From contig JBCBKL010000006.1 of assembly GCA_038521825.1 (NCBI GenBank), forward strand, positions 1 to 64,000: DNA of 64,000 bases, written 5' to 3'. The DNA comes from JBCBKL01 sp038521825. GTDB lineage: Bacteria; Pseudomonadota; Alphaproteobacteria; Rhodobacterales; Rhodobacteraceae. Shown in pieces: positions 52,369-61,070 of this stretch. The position numbers were made by a program, and so were the translations under genes. The notes beneath the pieces were generated by a model. That model was not told the origin of the DNA. It was given only the letters and a program-made list of their open reading frames with translations, and did no database searches. Numbering within the stretch: position 1 is the stretch's first letter; each line of letters begins with the position of its first letter.

Positions 52369-52385
52369 GTCGTCCCGATGCGCGA

Positions 52386-52871
52386 TTAGAGATCGTAACG
52401 CTTCAGAATTTTGTCGACCAGCTCCCCGTCTGAAAGCTCATAACCTTCGATCCGTCCGTAATCCGCAAAGCCGCGCGACTGGTAGTAAATCAAACCGCCT
52501 TCATTGTCGGCGCGGATATTGGCGTTGATCCAACCATAACCAAGACTTTTCGCAGCTCTTTTGGTCGCTTCAAAAAGCGATGATCCGATACCCAGACCTG
52601 TCCTACCGATTTGGACAAACGTCGCGATTTCCGCCGCCTCTTCAGGCAGATAGGTGGCTGGTGCGATCCATTGGAACCCAACAACTTTCTCGAGGTCGTC
52701 AAGCGCGACATGCCAAGCGGAACGGTCGGCGTGGCTCTGCATCCGTTCGATCATGTCCTTACCGGTCACCGGCGTCGTGAGCGCGGTCGTGCCGCCCTGT
52801 TTTATGATCTCATTCAACAGGGTCGCCATAGATCCCGCATCGAGCGAAATCGCTTTGCGTACGTTGATCAT
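52386..52871 (-). CDS. GNAT-family N-acetyltransferase
   Basis: A 161-aa single GNAT domain. The acetyl-CoA loop region is QIGRTGLGIGSSLFEATKRAAK (Q/RxxGxG/A variant, read in two parts), followed by INANIRADNEGGLIYYQSRGF. The N-terminus INVRKAISLDAGSMATLLNE is typical of the phosphinothricin-acetyltransferase-like group. The substrate is unknown. The ATG at 52871 overlaps the HD gene stop (ATGA). Confidence 0.83.
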   Translation of the reverse strand: MINVRKAISLDAGSMATLLNEIIKQGGTTALTTPVTGKDMIERMQSHADRSAWHVALDDLEKVVGFQWIAPATYLPEEAAEIATFVQIGRTGLGIGSSLFEATKRAAKSLGYGWINANIRADNEGGLIYYQSRGFADYGRIEGYELSDGELVDKILKRYDL

Positions 52872-53458
52872 GTCTTTGCCATCAGTTCCTGGTGACGCGC
52901 TGTATAGGCCAAACGGGTTTCGACCGGTGGGCGCAGCACGATTGTCAGCCCGTCGATCACGCCGGGGTCGGGCCGGCCGAAGAATCTTGTCGCTTCGCGC
53001 TCCGTAAAGCCTGCGATTTGGGTGGCTTCCATCCATGCGCTGATCTTGTCGGCCTTCTTGATCCTGCGTTTGATTGTTTGAGGCACCCGGGCCGGAAGTC
53101 CAAAACGTAGGTGGATCGCCGAAGCCAGCCGCTCGTCCAACTCTCCGTATCCAGGACCGACGGCGGCTTTGACCGGGGAAATCATGTCGCCGATGACGTA
53201 TTCCGGGGCGTCGTGCAGCAGCGCCGCCAGGCGCCACTTTGGCGGTTCGCTTGGCGCAAGGCGGTTAAACAGTGTTTCGACCAGCAGGGAATGCTCTGCT
53301 ACCGAATAGGCATAGTCGCCCTCGGTCTGCCCGTTCCATCGCGCAACAAACGCCAGACCGTGCGCGATATCTTCAATCTCGATATCCATTGGTGTTGGGT
53401 CCAGAAGGTCGAGGCGACGACCCGACAACATCCGCTGCCATGCACGGGCCTGTTTCAT
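52868..53458 (-). CDS. HD-domain hydrolase (YfbR-like nucleotidase group)
   Basis: A 196-aa HD-superfamily protein. Metal-binding residues are visible as SVAEHSLLVETL (His), ALLHDAPEYVIGD (His-Asp) and a later DE segment (ELDERLASA), the pattern of YfbR-type 5'-deoxynucleotidases and related phosphohydrolases. Exact substrate unknown. It is sandwiched by ATGA overlaps between the glycosyltransferase and the acetyltransferase. Confidence 0.8.
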   Translation of the reverse strand: MKQARAWQRMLSGRRLDLLDPTPMDIEIEDIAHGLAFVARWNGQTEGDYAYSVAEHSLLVETLFNRLAPSEPPKWRLAALLHDAPEYVIGDMISPVKAAVGPGYGELDERLASAIHLRFGLPARVPQTIKRRIKKADKISAWMEATQIAGFTEREATRFFGRPDPGVIDGLTIVLRPPVETRLAYTARHQELMAKT

Positions 53459-54441
53459 CGTGACCCCGCTGGCGCGATAACGTCATAGGCCCCGTCAAAC
53501 CGATCAAGGTACCGCGCCGTTCGCCCGGCAGAAGCAGCATGCTTGAGCAGTGTTTTGATCTGGCGACCAGAATCGCGCAGTGGGCGTTTAGGAACTGTTA
53601 CCGTCTGATTGGCAAAGTGGTTCGTACAGAAATCGGCATAGGTTCTGTTCAGGTCCAAAGGCATCTGCCCCTTCTCATCGTTCCACGGTTTCGACGATCC
53701 GATGAAGTGCAGGATGTGCGCGTCTTCCATTAAGGCGAACAGGCGCGATGCCCATGTGAATTGCCAGTTCCACAGGGGCGAGAGTTCGGCCCAGTCACCA
53801 CGCAATACGCAGTTCAATAGCGTCTGGTCATGGCCCACCAGCCGATCTTTATGTTCGAGCCCGAAATCGATGGACTGAGCCTCCAGGTTTGCCTTGTTGA
53901 ACGCTGCCGTGTCGATCAACAGAAGGCCCGAGTTGAAATACGGAGCGGTGTCCCATCCAAATCGCTTGAACTGCTTTGGGGTCCGGTTTGGTGTACGCCA
54001 TTGCGGATTGTCGCGAACCGCTGCGATGGCATGGCTCCGCATGTCGATTTTTAGCAGCCGGGACAAGTCGCCGTGACGAAAAAAGATATCGGAGTCGAGA
54101 TATAAAAGCCGGTCATATTCTGCTGCTAGCGCGTTCGGCAAAGCAAGCCGCAGATAGGCGGCGTGGGTTCGTCTGGCATCCAGACGAAGGCCGCTGAAAC
54201 GGTCATCTATGCCGACATGAACAAGGCGAAGCCCGAATGGCTCAAGCGTCTTGGGTAATGACAAGAGCGCGTCGGAACAAAGACAAATGTCGAAATCGCG
54301 ATCAGGGTGAGCGGCCGCAATCTGAGTGGCCGCAAGACAAGCAAATGCCAGATAATTTTGGTCACAGCAGAACACAACGGCTTGTCGGAACTTGGCCGGT
54401 TCTGAGGCTGAAATAGCCGTCGGCTGCTTCGAAGAATGCAC
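53455..54441 (-). CDS. Glycosyltransferase family 8 protein
   Basis: A 328-aa cytosolic GT-A fold transferase. The manganese-binding DxD lies in RLLYLDSDIFFRHGDL; FNSGLLLIDTAAF and the later HFIGSSKPWND (substrate-binding GxxKPW) are GT8 signatures. It probably adds a hexose to a surface polysaccharide or lipid. Starts with GTG at 54441. It is next to an FkbM methyltransferase remnant, so the pair may once have modified the same surface glycan. Confidence 0.85.
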   Translation of the reverse strand: MHSSKQPTAISASEPAKFRQAVVFCCDQNYLAFACLAATQIAAAHPDRDFDICLCSDALLSLPKTLEPFGLRLVHVGIDDRFSGLRLDARRTHAAYLRLALPNALAAEYDRLLYLDSDIFFRHGDLSRLLKIDMRSHAIAAVRDNPQWRTPNRTPKQFKRFGWDTAPYFNSGLLLIDTAAFNKANLEAQSIDFGLEHKDRLVGHDQTLLNCVLRGDWAELSPLWNWQFTWASRLFALMEDAHILHFIGSSKPWNDEKGQMPLDLNRTYADFCTNHFANQTVTVPKRPLRDSGRQIKTLLKHAASAGRTARYLDRFDGAYDVIAPAGSR

Positions 54442-54542
54442 TGCTTCAATGTCCGCTCGCTGATATGTGCTGCGCTATTAGTCACGATTGGTCGTTGCGT
54501 GCAACGTGCGACAGATCAGCAATTGGGGGAAGGGCCGGACTC

Positions 54543-55292
54543 TTAGGCCCGGAGTTCCAGATCGACGTCGGCACCTTCGACAGCGTAGATGTGATTGCCA
54601 TGAACGGATCCGAGAAGCTCATATCCGAGCGATCCGAATTGGCGACGGATCCAGCGCTTTCGTTCAAAAGCCTCAAGTATCAGGATCGGTTTGCACCGAT
54701 TAACGATGCCACCGGCGCCCAAAACCGCCGAGAGTTCGTGGCCTTCGACATCCAGCTGAAGGATGGAGATATTCCGATCTTTTGGCACGACTTCGTCCAG
54801 TCGAACGGAAGCGACCGAGACAAATCCATCATCGCCCCCAATCCCGGCACGCACGTGACTGCGACCGCCCAGTTCCTCGCCTGCGGATGAATGGGTGCGA
54901 AGCTGGACGGTGCCCGATGCTTCGGAAACCGCGGCGTGGGTCAACGTCACATTCTCGATTCCGTTCAGCCTTATTGTCTCGCGCGCATGCTTATACGAGC
55001 GTGGGTTTGGCTCAAACGCCCATATCTTTGCGCCGTCGGCCATATTTTTGAAAGCCCCGGCATGAAATCACCAAAGAACGTACCGGCATGGATAATGTCA
55101 CCATGCGCCTGCATGGGCCCTCGTGAAAGCGATCGTTTCCGGTTCATAGACCTTGCCGCTCAGCACCCGTTTTACCGCCGGGCGATGGGTCAGATCACCC
55201 GGAACGTGGTACTTTCCATACACGTTCTCTGCAATTATTCCGTCCAACGGTCTTGGTCCTCCTGCCCGGTTTGAATTGTTGTCGCGGGTCAC
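54543..55292 (-). pseudogene. FkbM-family methyltransferase, broken by two frameshifts
   Basis: The N-terminal piece (55292 to the stop at 55098-55100) encodes IIAENVYGKYHVP and VYEPETIAFTRAHAG, then stops. The continuation GDIIHAGTFFGDFMPGLSK is read only in another frame, and the rest (MADGAKIWAFEPNPRSYKH, LQLDVEGHELSAVLGAGG) returns to the first frame from 55043. The homology needs one inserted base near 55098-55110 and one lost base in the T-run at 55045-55049 (plus strand). Restored, it would be about 249 aa, an SAM-dependent FkbM methyltransferase. Either a decayed gene or two sequencing errors. Divergent from ahcY. Confidence 0.8.
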
Positions 55293-55358
55293 TTCTCTGT
55301 CGTTGCCGCTTGTCTCGTTCGGTGCTAGGTGGGCGCGAAACAGAACCGGAGTTTAAGC

Positions 55359-56747
55359 GTGTCCACCGACTATATTGTAAAAGACATAAGCCTCGCCGAT
55401 TTTGGGCGCAAGGAACTCGATATTGCCGAGACTGAAATGCCGGGGCTCATGGCCCTGCGCGAAGAATACGGCGACAGCAAGCCGCTTGCAGGTGCGCGTA
55501 TCGTTGGATCGCTGCACATGACGATCCAGACGGCCGTGCTGATTGAAACTCTGGTGGCGTTGGGTGCTGACGTGCGCTGGGCCTCGTGCAACATCTTTTC
55601 GACGCAAGACCACGCAGCCGCGGCCATAGCGGCCGGCGGAACGCCCGTCTTTGCGATCAAGGGCCAGACGCTGGAAGAGCATTGGGATTACCTCGACAAA
55701 TCTTTCCTGTTCGACGACGGCCCGAACATGATCCTCGACGATGGAGGCGACGCGACGCTTTATGTGCTCTTGGGGGCGCGTGCCGAAGCTGGGGAGGATG
55801 TCATCCCAGTGCCGGGCTCTGAAGAAGAAGAGGCGATCAAGAAGCAGATCGCCAAGCGCATGGCCGCCAGCCCCGGCTGGTTCACCAAGGTGCGCGACCA
55901 GATCAAAGGTGTGAGCGAGGAGACCACGACAGGCGTCAATCGCCTTTACCAACTTGTTCGCGATGGTCAGCTCCCGTTCCCGGCGATCAACGTTAATGAC
56001 AGCGTCACGAAGTCGAAATTTGACAATAAGTACGGCTGCAAAGAGAGCCTTGTTGACGGCATCCGCCGCGCCACAGACACGATGATGGCGGGCAAGGTTG
56101 CCGTTGTCTGTGGTTACGGTGATGTGGGCAAAGGCTCAGCTGCTTCGCTGCAAGGTGCTGGCGCACGGGTCAAAGTGACCGAGGTTGACCCGATCTGTGC
56201 TTTGCAGGCCGCTATGGATGGTTTCGAAGTGGTTCTTCTTGAGGATGTGATCGACAGCGCCGATGTCTTCATCACCACGACCGGCAATAAGGATGTGATC
56301 CGCATCGAGCATATGCGCGAGATGAAGGACATGGCGATTGTCGGCAACATCGGCCACTTCGACAACGAGATCCAGGTCGCTAACCTCAAGAACCACAAGT
56401 GGACCAACATCAAGGAACAGGTCGACATGATCGAGATGCCCTCGGGCAATCGTATCATCCTGTTGTCCGAAGGGCGCTTGCTGAACCTCGGCAATGCAAC
56501 GGGTCACCCTTCATTTGTCATGTCAGCGTCGTTCACTAATCAGGTCCTGGCCCAGATCGAACTTTGGTCGAAAGGCGAAGACTATCAGAACGACGTCTAT
56601 ATTCTGCCGAAGCACCTCGATGAAAAAGTGGCCCGGCTGCATCTTGACCGGGTTGGCGCAAAACTGACACCGCTCAACAGTGATCAGGCCGCCTATATCG
56701 GGGTCAAGCCAGAAGGTCCGTTCAAGCCGGAACACTATCGCTACTAA
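55359..56747 (+). CDS. ahcY: S-adenosyl-L-homocysteine hydrolase
   Basis: A 462-aa NAD-dependent enzyme that removes S-adenosylhomocysteine, the product of SAM methyltransferases, including BchM of the bacteriochlorophyll pathway. Visible are ASCNIFSTQDHAAAAIA, the NAD-binding VVCGYGDVGKGSAAS and the C-terminal HLDEKVARLHLDRVG followed by KPEGPFKPEHYRY. The GTG at 55359 follows a GGAG site. In Rhodobacter ahcY also sits close to regA. A hairpin follows the stop. Confidence 0.97.
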   Translation: MSTDYIVKDISLADFGRKELDIAETEMPGLMALREEYGDSKPLAGARIVGSLHMTIQTAVLIETLVALGADVRWASCNIFSTQDHAAAAIAAGGTPVFAIKGQTLEEHWDYLDKSFLFDDGPNMILDDGGDATLYVLLGARAEAGEDVIPVPGSEEEEAIKKQIAKRMAASPGWFTKVRDQIKGVSEETTTGVNRLYQLVRDGQLPFPAINVNDSVTKSKFDNKYGCKESLVDGIRRATDTMMAGKVAVVCGYGDVGKGSAASLQGAGARVKVTEVDPICALQAAMDGFEVVLLEDVIDSADVFITTTGNKDVIRIEHMREMKDMAIVGNIGHFDNEIQVANLKNHKWTNIKEQVDMIEMPSGNRIILLSEGRLLNLGNATGHPSFVMSASFTNQVLAQIELWSKGEDYQNDVYILPKHLDEKVARLHLDRVGAKLTPLNSDQAAYIGVKPEGPFKPEHYRY

Positions 56748-56753
56748 AGACGA

Positions 56754-56776
56754 AAGGCGGGTCTTGTGCCCGCCTT
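56754..56776. terminator. Bidirectional hairpin terminator between ahcY and ppsR
   Basis: AAGGCGGG (56754-56761), a 7-base loop and CCCGCCTT (56769-56776) form an 8-bp GC-rich stem, followed a few bases on by GTTTTTG. It lies between two convergent genes and touches the ppsR stop. This is the best intrinsic-terminator candidate in the window. Confidence 0.75.
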
Positions 56777-58196
56777 ATCCGTTTTTGCTTAGTAGGCCAT
56801 ATTTTCGCAGTTTGACGTAGAGGGATTGCCGCGAAAGCCCGAGCATCTCGGCCGCTGCAACACGGTTGTTTCGGGTCAGCCCGACAGCAGTTTCAATACA
56901 CATCTTTTCGACCACATCGGTGGTTTCCGCTACGATCTCTTTCAGTGAAGCCGACCCAACTAGGTCCATGACGTTTCGATTTGGGTCCGTTAACGGATTG
57001 GTTGCCACGCCAGCCTGTCCACGCACGGGCTCCAGCCGATCAACGTCGCGCAGAATAATTCCGACCGCCGGCGTCTGATCATCTTCGAGCCATGTGGCAG
57101 AGGCTTCGACCGAGTGTTTCTTGCCAAGTGAGTCGATCAGTTTCGTCGCGTAGACCCGCATATGACCTGACCGCTGTGCGTGCTCCAGGAGGACGTTCAG
57201 GTCAATCTGTCCGCGCGACAGGATATCGGCCAGCGATTTTCCGACGATGTCGTTCGGATGGGCCGCGCCGATCAGGTCAAGCACGCTGTCGTTGACCGAA
57301 AGGACCTGCCCCTTGCTATCCACGAACAGGATTGCGTCACTGCATGAGCGATACAACCCGGCTGCCAAACCGGCAGGTTTCTCGGACGCGCCCGAATCCG
57401 CACTCGGCGCTTCGAGACGGCACATCAATGAACGTTGGCCACCCGCGCGGAACACGTTGGGTGAAATCGAAAGCGATTGACCGGTTCGTGTCGCCCGCGC
57501 CTTGGTCGGTCCCGCTCCATCGGCGAGAGTCGCATTCATGAGGCTCTCGGTGAATTCCGCCGCCGACCTGTCTACAAACAGCGAAGCAAAGCTTGTGCCG
57601 ATCAATGCATCGGCGCGTAATCCGAGCAACTGCGCGGCTTCTTCGTTCACATCCTCTATCCGCCCGGTTTGAACCGAAACGAACACGACGGCGTCTTTCA
57701 CGTTGTTGAGGATAACCCGGAACCGCGTGTCATATTCCCGCCGCGCCTCGTACCCCTGTTCGAGCGCTATTTGAGCCTGAACCAATTGCTGCTGGGTCTC
57801 GGCAATCGGGCGCAGATCACGGCCGAGCATCAAGACCGAGTCATCATTGCCGAAACGGTGGAACGTATAGCGGACTGGATACTGCCAACTTGCGTTGTCG
57901 ACGTGGTTCAATTCGATCGGCTTGGTCTGTTCCGAGCCTGACATATAGTCGGCGTGGAGTGCATCGAATTTGACCTGACTTTCGCTTGTCAAAAACTCTG
58001 CAATTGGCCGGCGTTCCCAGTGCTTGAGATTGCCAAAGCTTTCATCGCTCTGGTTTGGAACAACCGAAAGGATGGTTTTGTCAGACGAGACGACGAGCGC
58101 CAGGTCGGAAGCGGCCGCAATGATGCTGCTCAGGAACTCTGGTTCAATCAGAGGTACTGCGCCGCTTGTCCAGAAACTACCGCCACCGGTTGTCAT
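56775..58196 (-). CDS. ppsR: Photosynthesis gene repressor PpsR (CrtJ)
   Basis: A 473-aa redox-responsive repressor. PAS-like regions lie at ~20-130, ~155-260 (VILNNVKDAVVFVSVQTGRI) and ~280-395 (SDAILFVDSKGQVLSVND), with a glutamine-rich helix between the first two (AETQQQLVQAQIALEQGY). The C-terminus is a Fis-type helix-turn-helix (NNRVAAAEMLGLSRQSLYVK). Cys259 and Cys433 fall where the redox pair Cys251/Cys424 of R. sphaeroides PpsR would be. It represses bch, crt and puc genes at TGT-N12-ACA sites, two of which lie upstream of bchF. Downstream of ppaA by 7 bp. Confidence 0.96.
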   Translation of the reverse strand: MTTGGGSFWTSGAVPLIEPEFLSSIIAAASDLALVVSSDKTILSVVPNQSDESFGNLKHWERRPIAEFLTSESQVKFDALHADYMSGSEQTKPIELNHVDNASWQYPVRYTFHRFGNDDSVLMLGRDLRPIAETQQQLVQAQIALEQGYEARREYDTRFRVILNNVKDAVVFVSVQTGRIEDVNEEAAQLLGLRADALIGTSFASLFVDRSAAEFTESLMNATLADGAGPTKARATRTGQSLSISPNVFRAGGQRSLMCRLEAPSADSGASEKPAGLAAGLYRSCSDAILFVDSKGQVLSVNDSVLDLIGAAHPNDIVGKSLADILSRGQIDLNVLLEHAQRSGHMRVYATKLIDSLGKKHSVEASATWLEDDQTPAVGIILRDVDRLEPVRGQAGVATNPLTDPNRNVMDLVGSASLKEIVAETTDVVEKMCIETAVGLTRNNRVAAAEMLGLSRQSLYVKLRKYGLLSKNG

Positions 58197-58203
58197 GCTT
58201 TGG

Positions 58204-58992
58204 TCAATCCTTGGTCAAAGCCTTCAAGCGCTTTGTGCACAAGCCGACAACATCCTTCGCCGCATTCGTCACAAGATCAACGCCTGTTACTAAAGCCATT
58301 TGATCGATGTCACCACGGACTGCACCGCCCAAGGCGATGACAGGAGCCGGGTCCATTGACCGTCGTATTCTTTTAATTGTTTTACTTACCGTTTCAAGGG
58401 CCTCAGGCCGCGCACAAGAAAGCAGGATCATATCAGGATTATCAAATCTGCAGCGATCAACAATTTGCGAATTTGTCTCAGAAAACGAGAGGCTGGTGTC
58501 GCAACCAAGGCGCCGCAATTGCGCAGCCACAACGGTTGCCCCAAGAAAATGCTGTTCGTCCCTCGGGACGATAACGAGTGCGGAAAATGCCTTGGTGCTG
58601 CCGCTCGGCCCGGTCATCGTTGGGTCAGAAGCAGCTTCGCCCAAGACCGCCTGCAAGCGCAGCGCACCGATTGTGACATCGGCAAATGTAAGCTCTGACT
58701 GGATCCACAGCTCACCAAGGCGCGCTGCGGCCCTGGGGATATACAGATCGATGATGGCATCGAGGGTCAGCCGATGCCCACGGAGTTCGTCGAGGGCCAG
58801 CACCGGGTCAAAATGGCGGGGTGAAACGATGATCCGCACCAGATAATCCAATATGAACTGCCGTGTTCCGGTCGCCGTGCTATCTGGCTGGCGTTCGCAC
58901 AAGACCGAGATCACATGAGAAGCAAAATCATCCACCTCGCGACCAGAGCCACGTTCGATGCGGGCCGTACCAAATTGGTCGTCATGCGCCAT
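58204..58992 (-). CDS. ppaA: Cobalamin-binding photosynthesis regulator PpaA/AerR
   Basis: A 262-aa antirepressor partner of PpsR. The N-terminal half is the helical domain seen in B12-dependent photoreceptors (RLGELWIQSELTFADVTIGALRLQ, read in parts). The C-terminal Rossmann-like B12 domain has RDEQHFLGATVVAAQL, containing the lower-ligand motif ExHxxG with His148. In Rhodobacter the family binds hydroxocobalamin in light and modulates PpsR/CrtJ. Co-transcribed with ppsR and divergent from bchF. Confidence 0.92.
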   Translation of the reverse strand: MAHDDQFGTARIERGSGREVDDFASHVISVLCERQPDSTATGTRQFILDYLVRIIVSPRHFDPVLALDELRGHRLTLDAIIDLYIPRAAARLGELWIQSELTFADVTIGALRLQAVLGEAASDPTMTGPSGSTKAFSALVIVPRDEQHFLGATVVAAQLRRLGCDTSLSFSETNSQIVDRCRFDNPDMILLSCARPEALETVSKTIKRIRRSMDPAPVIALGGAVRGDIDQMALVTGVDLVTNAAKDVVGLCTKRLKALTKD

Positions 58993-59080
58993 GCCATGCT
59001 CCAGCGAACGCGGGGGGGGCGACTCTGGCGCGTCAGAGTCGTGGATATTCCGCTTGGATACTGCGGGCCACAGTCAGGAA

Positions 59081-59098
59081 TGTCAACTTTGTTTGACA
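59081..59098. promoter_or_regulatory. PpsR/CrtJ-binding site (ppaA-proximal)
   Basis: TGTCAACTTTGTTTGACA, a perfect TGT-N12-ACA palindrome with near-complete TGTCAA/TTGACA half-sites. It is about 89 bp upstream of the ppaA start in the divergent ppaA-bchF region. Confidence 0.85.
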
Positions 59099-59220
59099 TT
59101 AAGGGCCGCTGATGACGTCTTAAATAGACAGATGCTCCGGCTAATGTCCACTTGGATGACCGAAAACAGTGTTCTGTGATATGTCGACCGAGAAAGTGTC
59201 AATCTTAGAACATAACAAAC

Positions 59221-59238
59221 TGTAAGTTATAATTGACA
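59221..59238. promoter_or_regulatory. PpsR/CrtJ-binding site (bchF-proximal)
   Basis: TGTAAGTTATAATTGACA, a perfect TGT-N12-ACA match, 52 bp upstream of the bchF start and 140 bp from the first site. The pair fits the cooperative two-site binding known for this repressor. The site would overlap or abut the bchF promoter. Confidence 0.85.
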
Positions 59239-59289
59239 CTTTTCCCGCAACGCCGCTACCCTGTTAGCAAGCAGGGAAGGAAGTTGAGG

Positions 59290-59790
59290 ATGTCCCAAAG
59301 GACTGAGCCAACGAAGAAAAGAGTAGGGCTCTACACGCCCGAAGAGCGCGCACGTCGCGACGCTACGATTTGGACGACCGTTCAAGGCGTTCTTGCTCCT
59401 CTACAATTTCTGGTCTTCCTCATCTCTCTGATCCTTGTCGTCCGGTACCTCCTTCTAGGCGACGGATACATGCTCGCCACTTGGTCGATCATCCTTAAGA
59501 CGGCTATCCTCTACTTGATTATGGTGACTGGTGCGATCTGGGAAAAAGTCGTTTTTAATCAATACCTTCTTGCCCCTTCGTTCTTTTGGGAAGACGTCTT
59601 TTCCTTCCTAGTGATCGCGTTGCATACGGCTTACGTTTGGGCTCTTGCGACTGGGATGCTGGCTCCAACCGAATTGATGTGGCTGGCACTTGCCGCCTAC
59701 GGCGCGTACGTAGTCAACGCTGCTCAGTTCGTGCTCAAGCTGCGGGCGGCACGCCTTGAAGCTCCGACACGATCGGAGGTGGCGGCATGA
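59290..59790 (+). CDS. bchF: 3-vinyl bacteriochlorophyllide hydratase BchF
   Basis: A 166-aa membrane enzyme hydrating the 3-vinyl group of chlorophyllide in bacteriochlorophyll a synthesis. The soluble N-terminus (LYTPEERARRDATIWTTVQG) is the family start, followed by four hydrophobic segments (LQFLVFLISLILVVRYLL; LKTAILYLIMVTGAIW; DVFSFLVIALHTAYVWAL; LMWLALAAYGAYVVNAAQF). The ATG at 59290 has a GGAAGG/GAGG site; the open frame begins at 59233, inside the PpsR box, so that upstream start is rejected. First gene of the bchFNBH run. Confidence 0.94.
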   Translation: MSQRTEPTKKRVGLYTPEERARRDATIWTTVQGVLAPLQFLVFLISLILVVRYLLLGDGYMLATWSIILKTAILYLIMVTGAIWEKVVFNQYLLAPSFFWEDVFSFLVIALHTAYVWALATGMLAPTELMWLALAAYGAYVVNAAQFVLKLRAARLEAPTRSEVAA

Positions 59791-61070
59791 ACGATCTCAC
59801 CCCTCCGCCCGCTGTCGGATGCCAGGACGTTCCGATTCTAAAGCAACGGGGTCAGCGTGAGGTTTTCTGCGGCCTGACCGGCATCATCTGGCTTCATCGG
59901 AAGATGCAGGATGCGTTCTTTCTCGTGGTTGGATCGCGGACGTGTGCGCATCTCCTGCAGTCGGCGGCCGGTGTGATGATCTTCGCTGAACCGCGGTTCG
60001 GTACGGCGATTCTCGAAGAGGGCGATCTAGCGGGTTTGCAGGACGCCCATGCCGAGCTTGACCGAGTCGTCGAAGAGCTGTTGGCCAGACGACCCGATAT
60101 CCGTCAGTTGTTCCTCGTGGGCTCTTGTCCTTCCGAGGTCATCAAGCTGGATCTGGAGCGTGCGGCAGAGCGGATGACAGAGCGGCATGCGCCGCATGTA
60201 CGCGTTCTCAACTTTTCCGGTTCGGGCATCGAGACGACCTTTACCCAAGGCGAGGATGCCTGCCTTGCATCCATGGTCCCTGTGCTGGGCCACACCGATG
60301 CGCGGCAGCTACTGCTGGTCGGCGCGCTGCCTGACGTCGTCGAGGAACAGGCCTTGTCGTTACTGGCTGCAATGGGGATCGATGCCAGGGTCTTGCCAGC
60401 GCCACGGGCCGATGCCGATCTGGCAGTCGGTCCGGAAACGGTATTCGCGCTCATGCAGCCTTTCCTGGGCGATACACATGCCGCGTTGGAACGACGGGGT
60501 GCGCGGCACCTACCCGCGCCGTTTCCGTTCGGCGAAGAAGGAACAACCGCGTGGCTGGGCGCAATAGCATCAGAGTTTGGCGTCAGCGAAAGCCTGTTCG
60601 CCGAAGTCACCGACGCGCCCCGTGCCCGGGCTCGCAAGGCAATAACCAATGCGGCCGAGACTTTGCGTGATCGGTCGGTGTTCCTCTTTCCCGACAGCCA
60701 GCTTGAGATCCCACTTGCACGCTTTTTGACCCGCGAATGCGGCATGCACGCTGTCGAGGTTGGCGCGCCATTCGTTCACAAGCGCATTGTTGGGCCCGAT
60801 CTGAGGTTACTTCCACAAGGTCCGACAATCTCAGAAGGCCAAGACGTCGATCTGCAGCTCGATCGGTGCCGGGCTGCGCGGCCTGACCTGACGGTCTGCG
60901 GTCTGGGCCTTGCCAACCCGCTTGAGGCTGAAGGGCTGGCGACGAAATGGGCAATCGAACTCGTCTTCACCCCCGTCCATTTCTACGAACAGGCCGGTGA
61001 TCTTGCCGGTCTCTTTTCTCGTCCCCTGCGCCGTTCTGGCCTGCTTAAGTTCGAGGGGGCAGAGGCATGA
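59787..61070 (+). CDS. bchN: Light-independent protochlorophyllide reductase subunit N
   Basis: A 427-aa subunit of the nitrogenase-like dark-operative reductase (with BchB and BchL). The three iron-sulfur cysteines are Cys28 (EVFCGLTG), Cys53 (SRTCAHLL) and Cys114 (VGSCPSEVI), matching Cys26/51/112 of R. capsulatus. It overlaps bchF by ATGA and bchB by four bases. The dark reductase works without light but is oxygen-sensitive. Confidence 0.97.
   Translation: MNDLTPPPAVGCQDVPILKQRGQREVFCGLTGIIWLHRKMQDAFFLVVGSRTCAHLLQSAAGVMIFAEPRFGTAILEEGDLAGLQDAHAELDRVVEELLARRPDIRQLFLVGSCPSEVIKLDLERAAERMTERHAPHVRVLNFSGSGIETTFTQGEDACLASMVPVLGHTDARQLLLVGALPDVVEEQALSLLAAMGIDARVLPAPRADADLAVGPETVFALMQPFLGDTHAALERRGARHLPAPFPFGEEGTTAWLGAIASEFGVSESLFAEVTDAPRARARKAITNAAETLRDRSVFLFPDSQLEIPLARFLTRECGMHAVEVGAPFVHKRIVGPDLRLLPQGPTISEGQDVDLQLDRCRAARPDLTVCGLGLANPLEAEGLATKWAIELVFTPVHFYEQAGDLAGLFSRPLRRSGLLKFEGAEA

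Noticed and set aside
55293..55358. Looked for an S-adenosylhomocysteine riboswitch upstream of ahcY
   Set aside because: Only 66 bp separate the divergent genes and no conserved core was recognised.
59197..59212. TGT-N10-ACA near-palindrome in the bchF upstream region
   Set aside because: Spacing is 10, not the 12 (or 11) bp usual for PpsR sites, so it was not counted as a third box.
59233..59289. Upstream extension of bchF (start at 59233)
   Set aside because: That start lies within the PpsR box and adds residues not typical of BchF; the ATG at 59290 has a good ribosome site.
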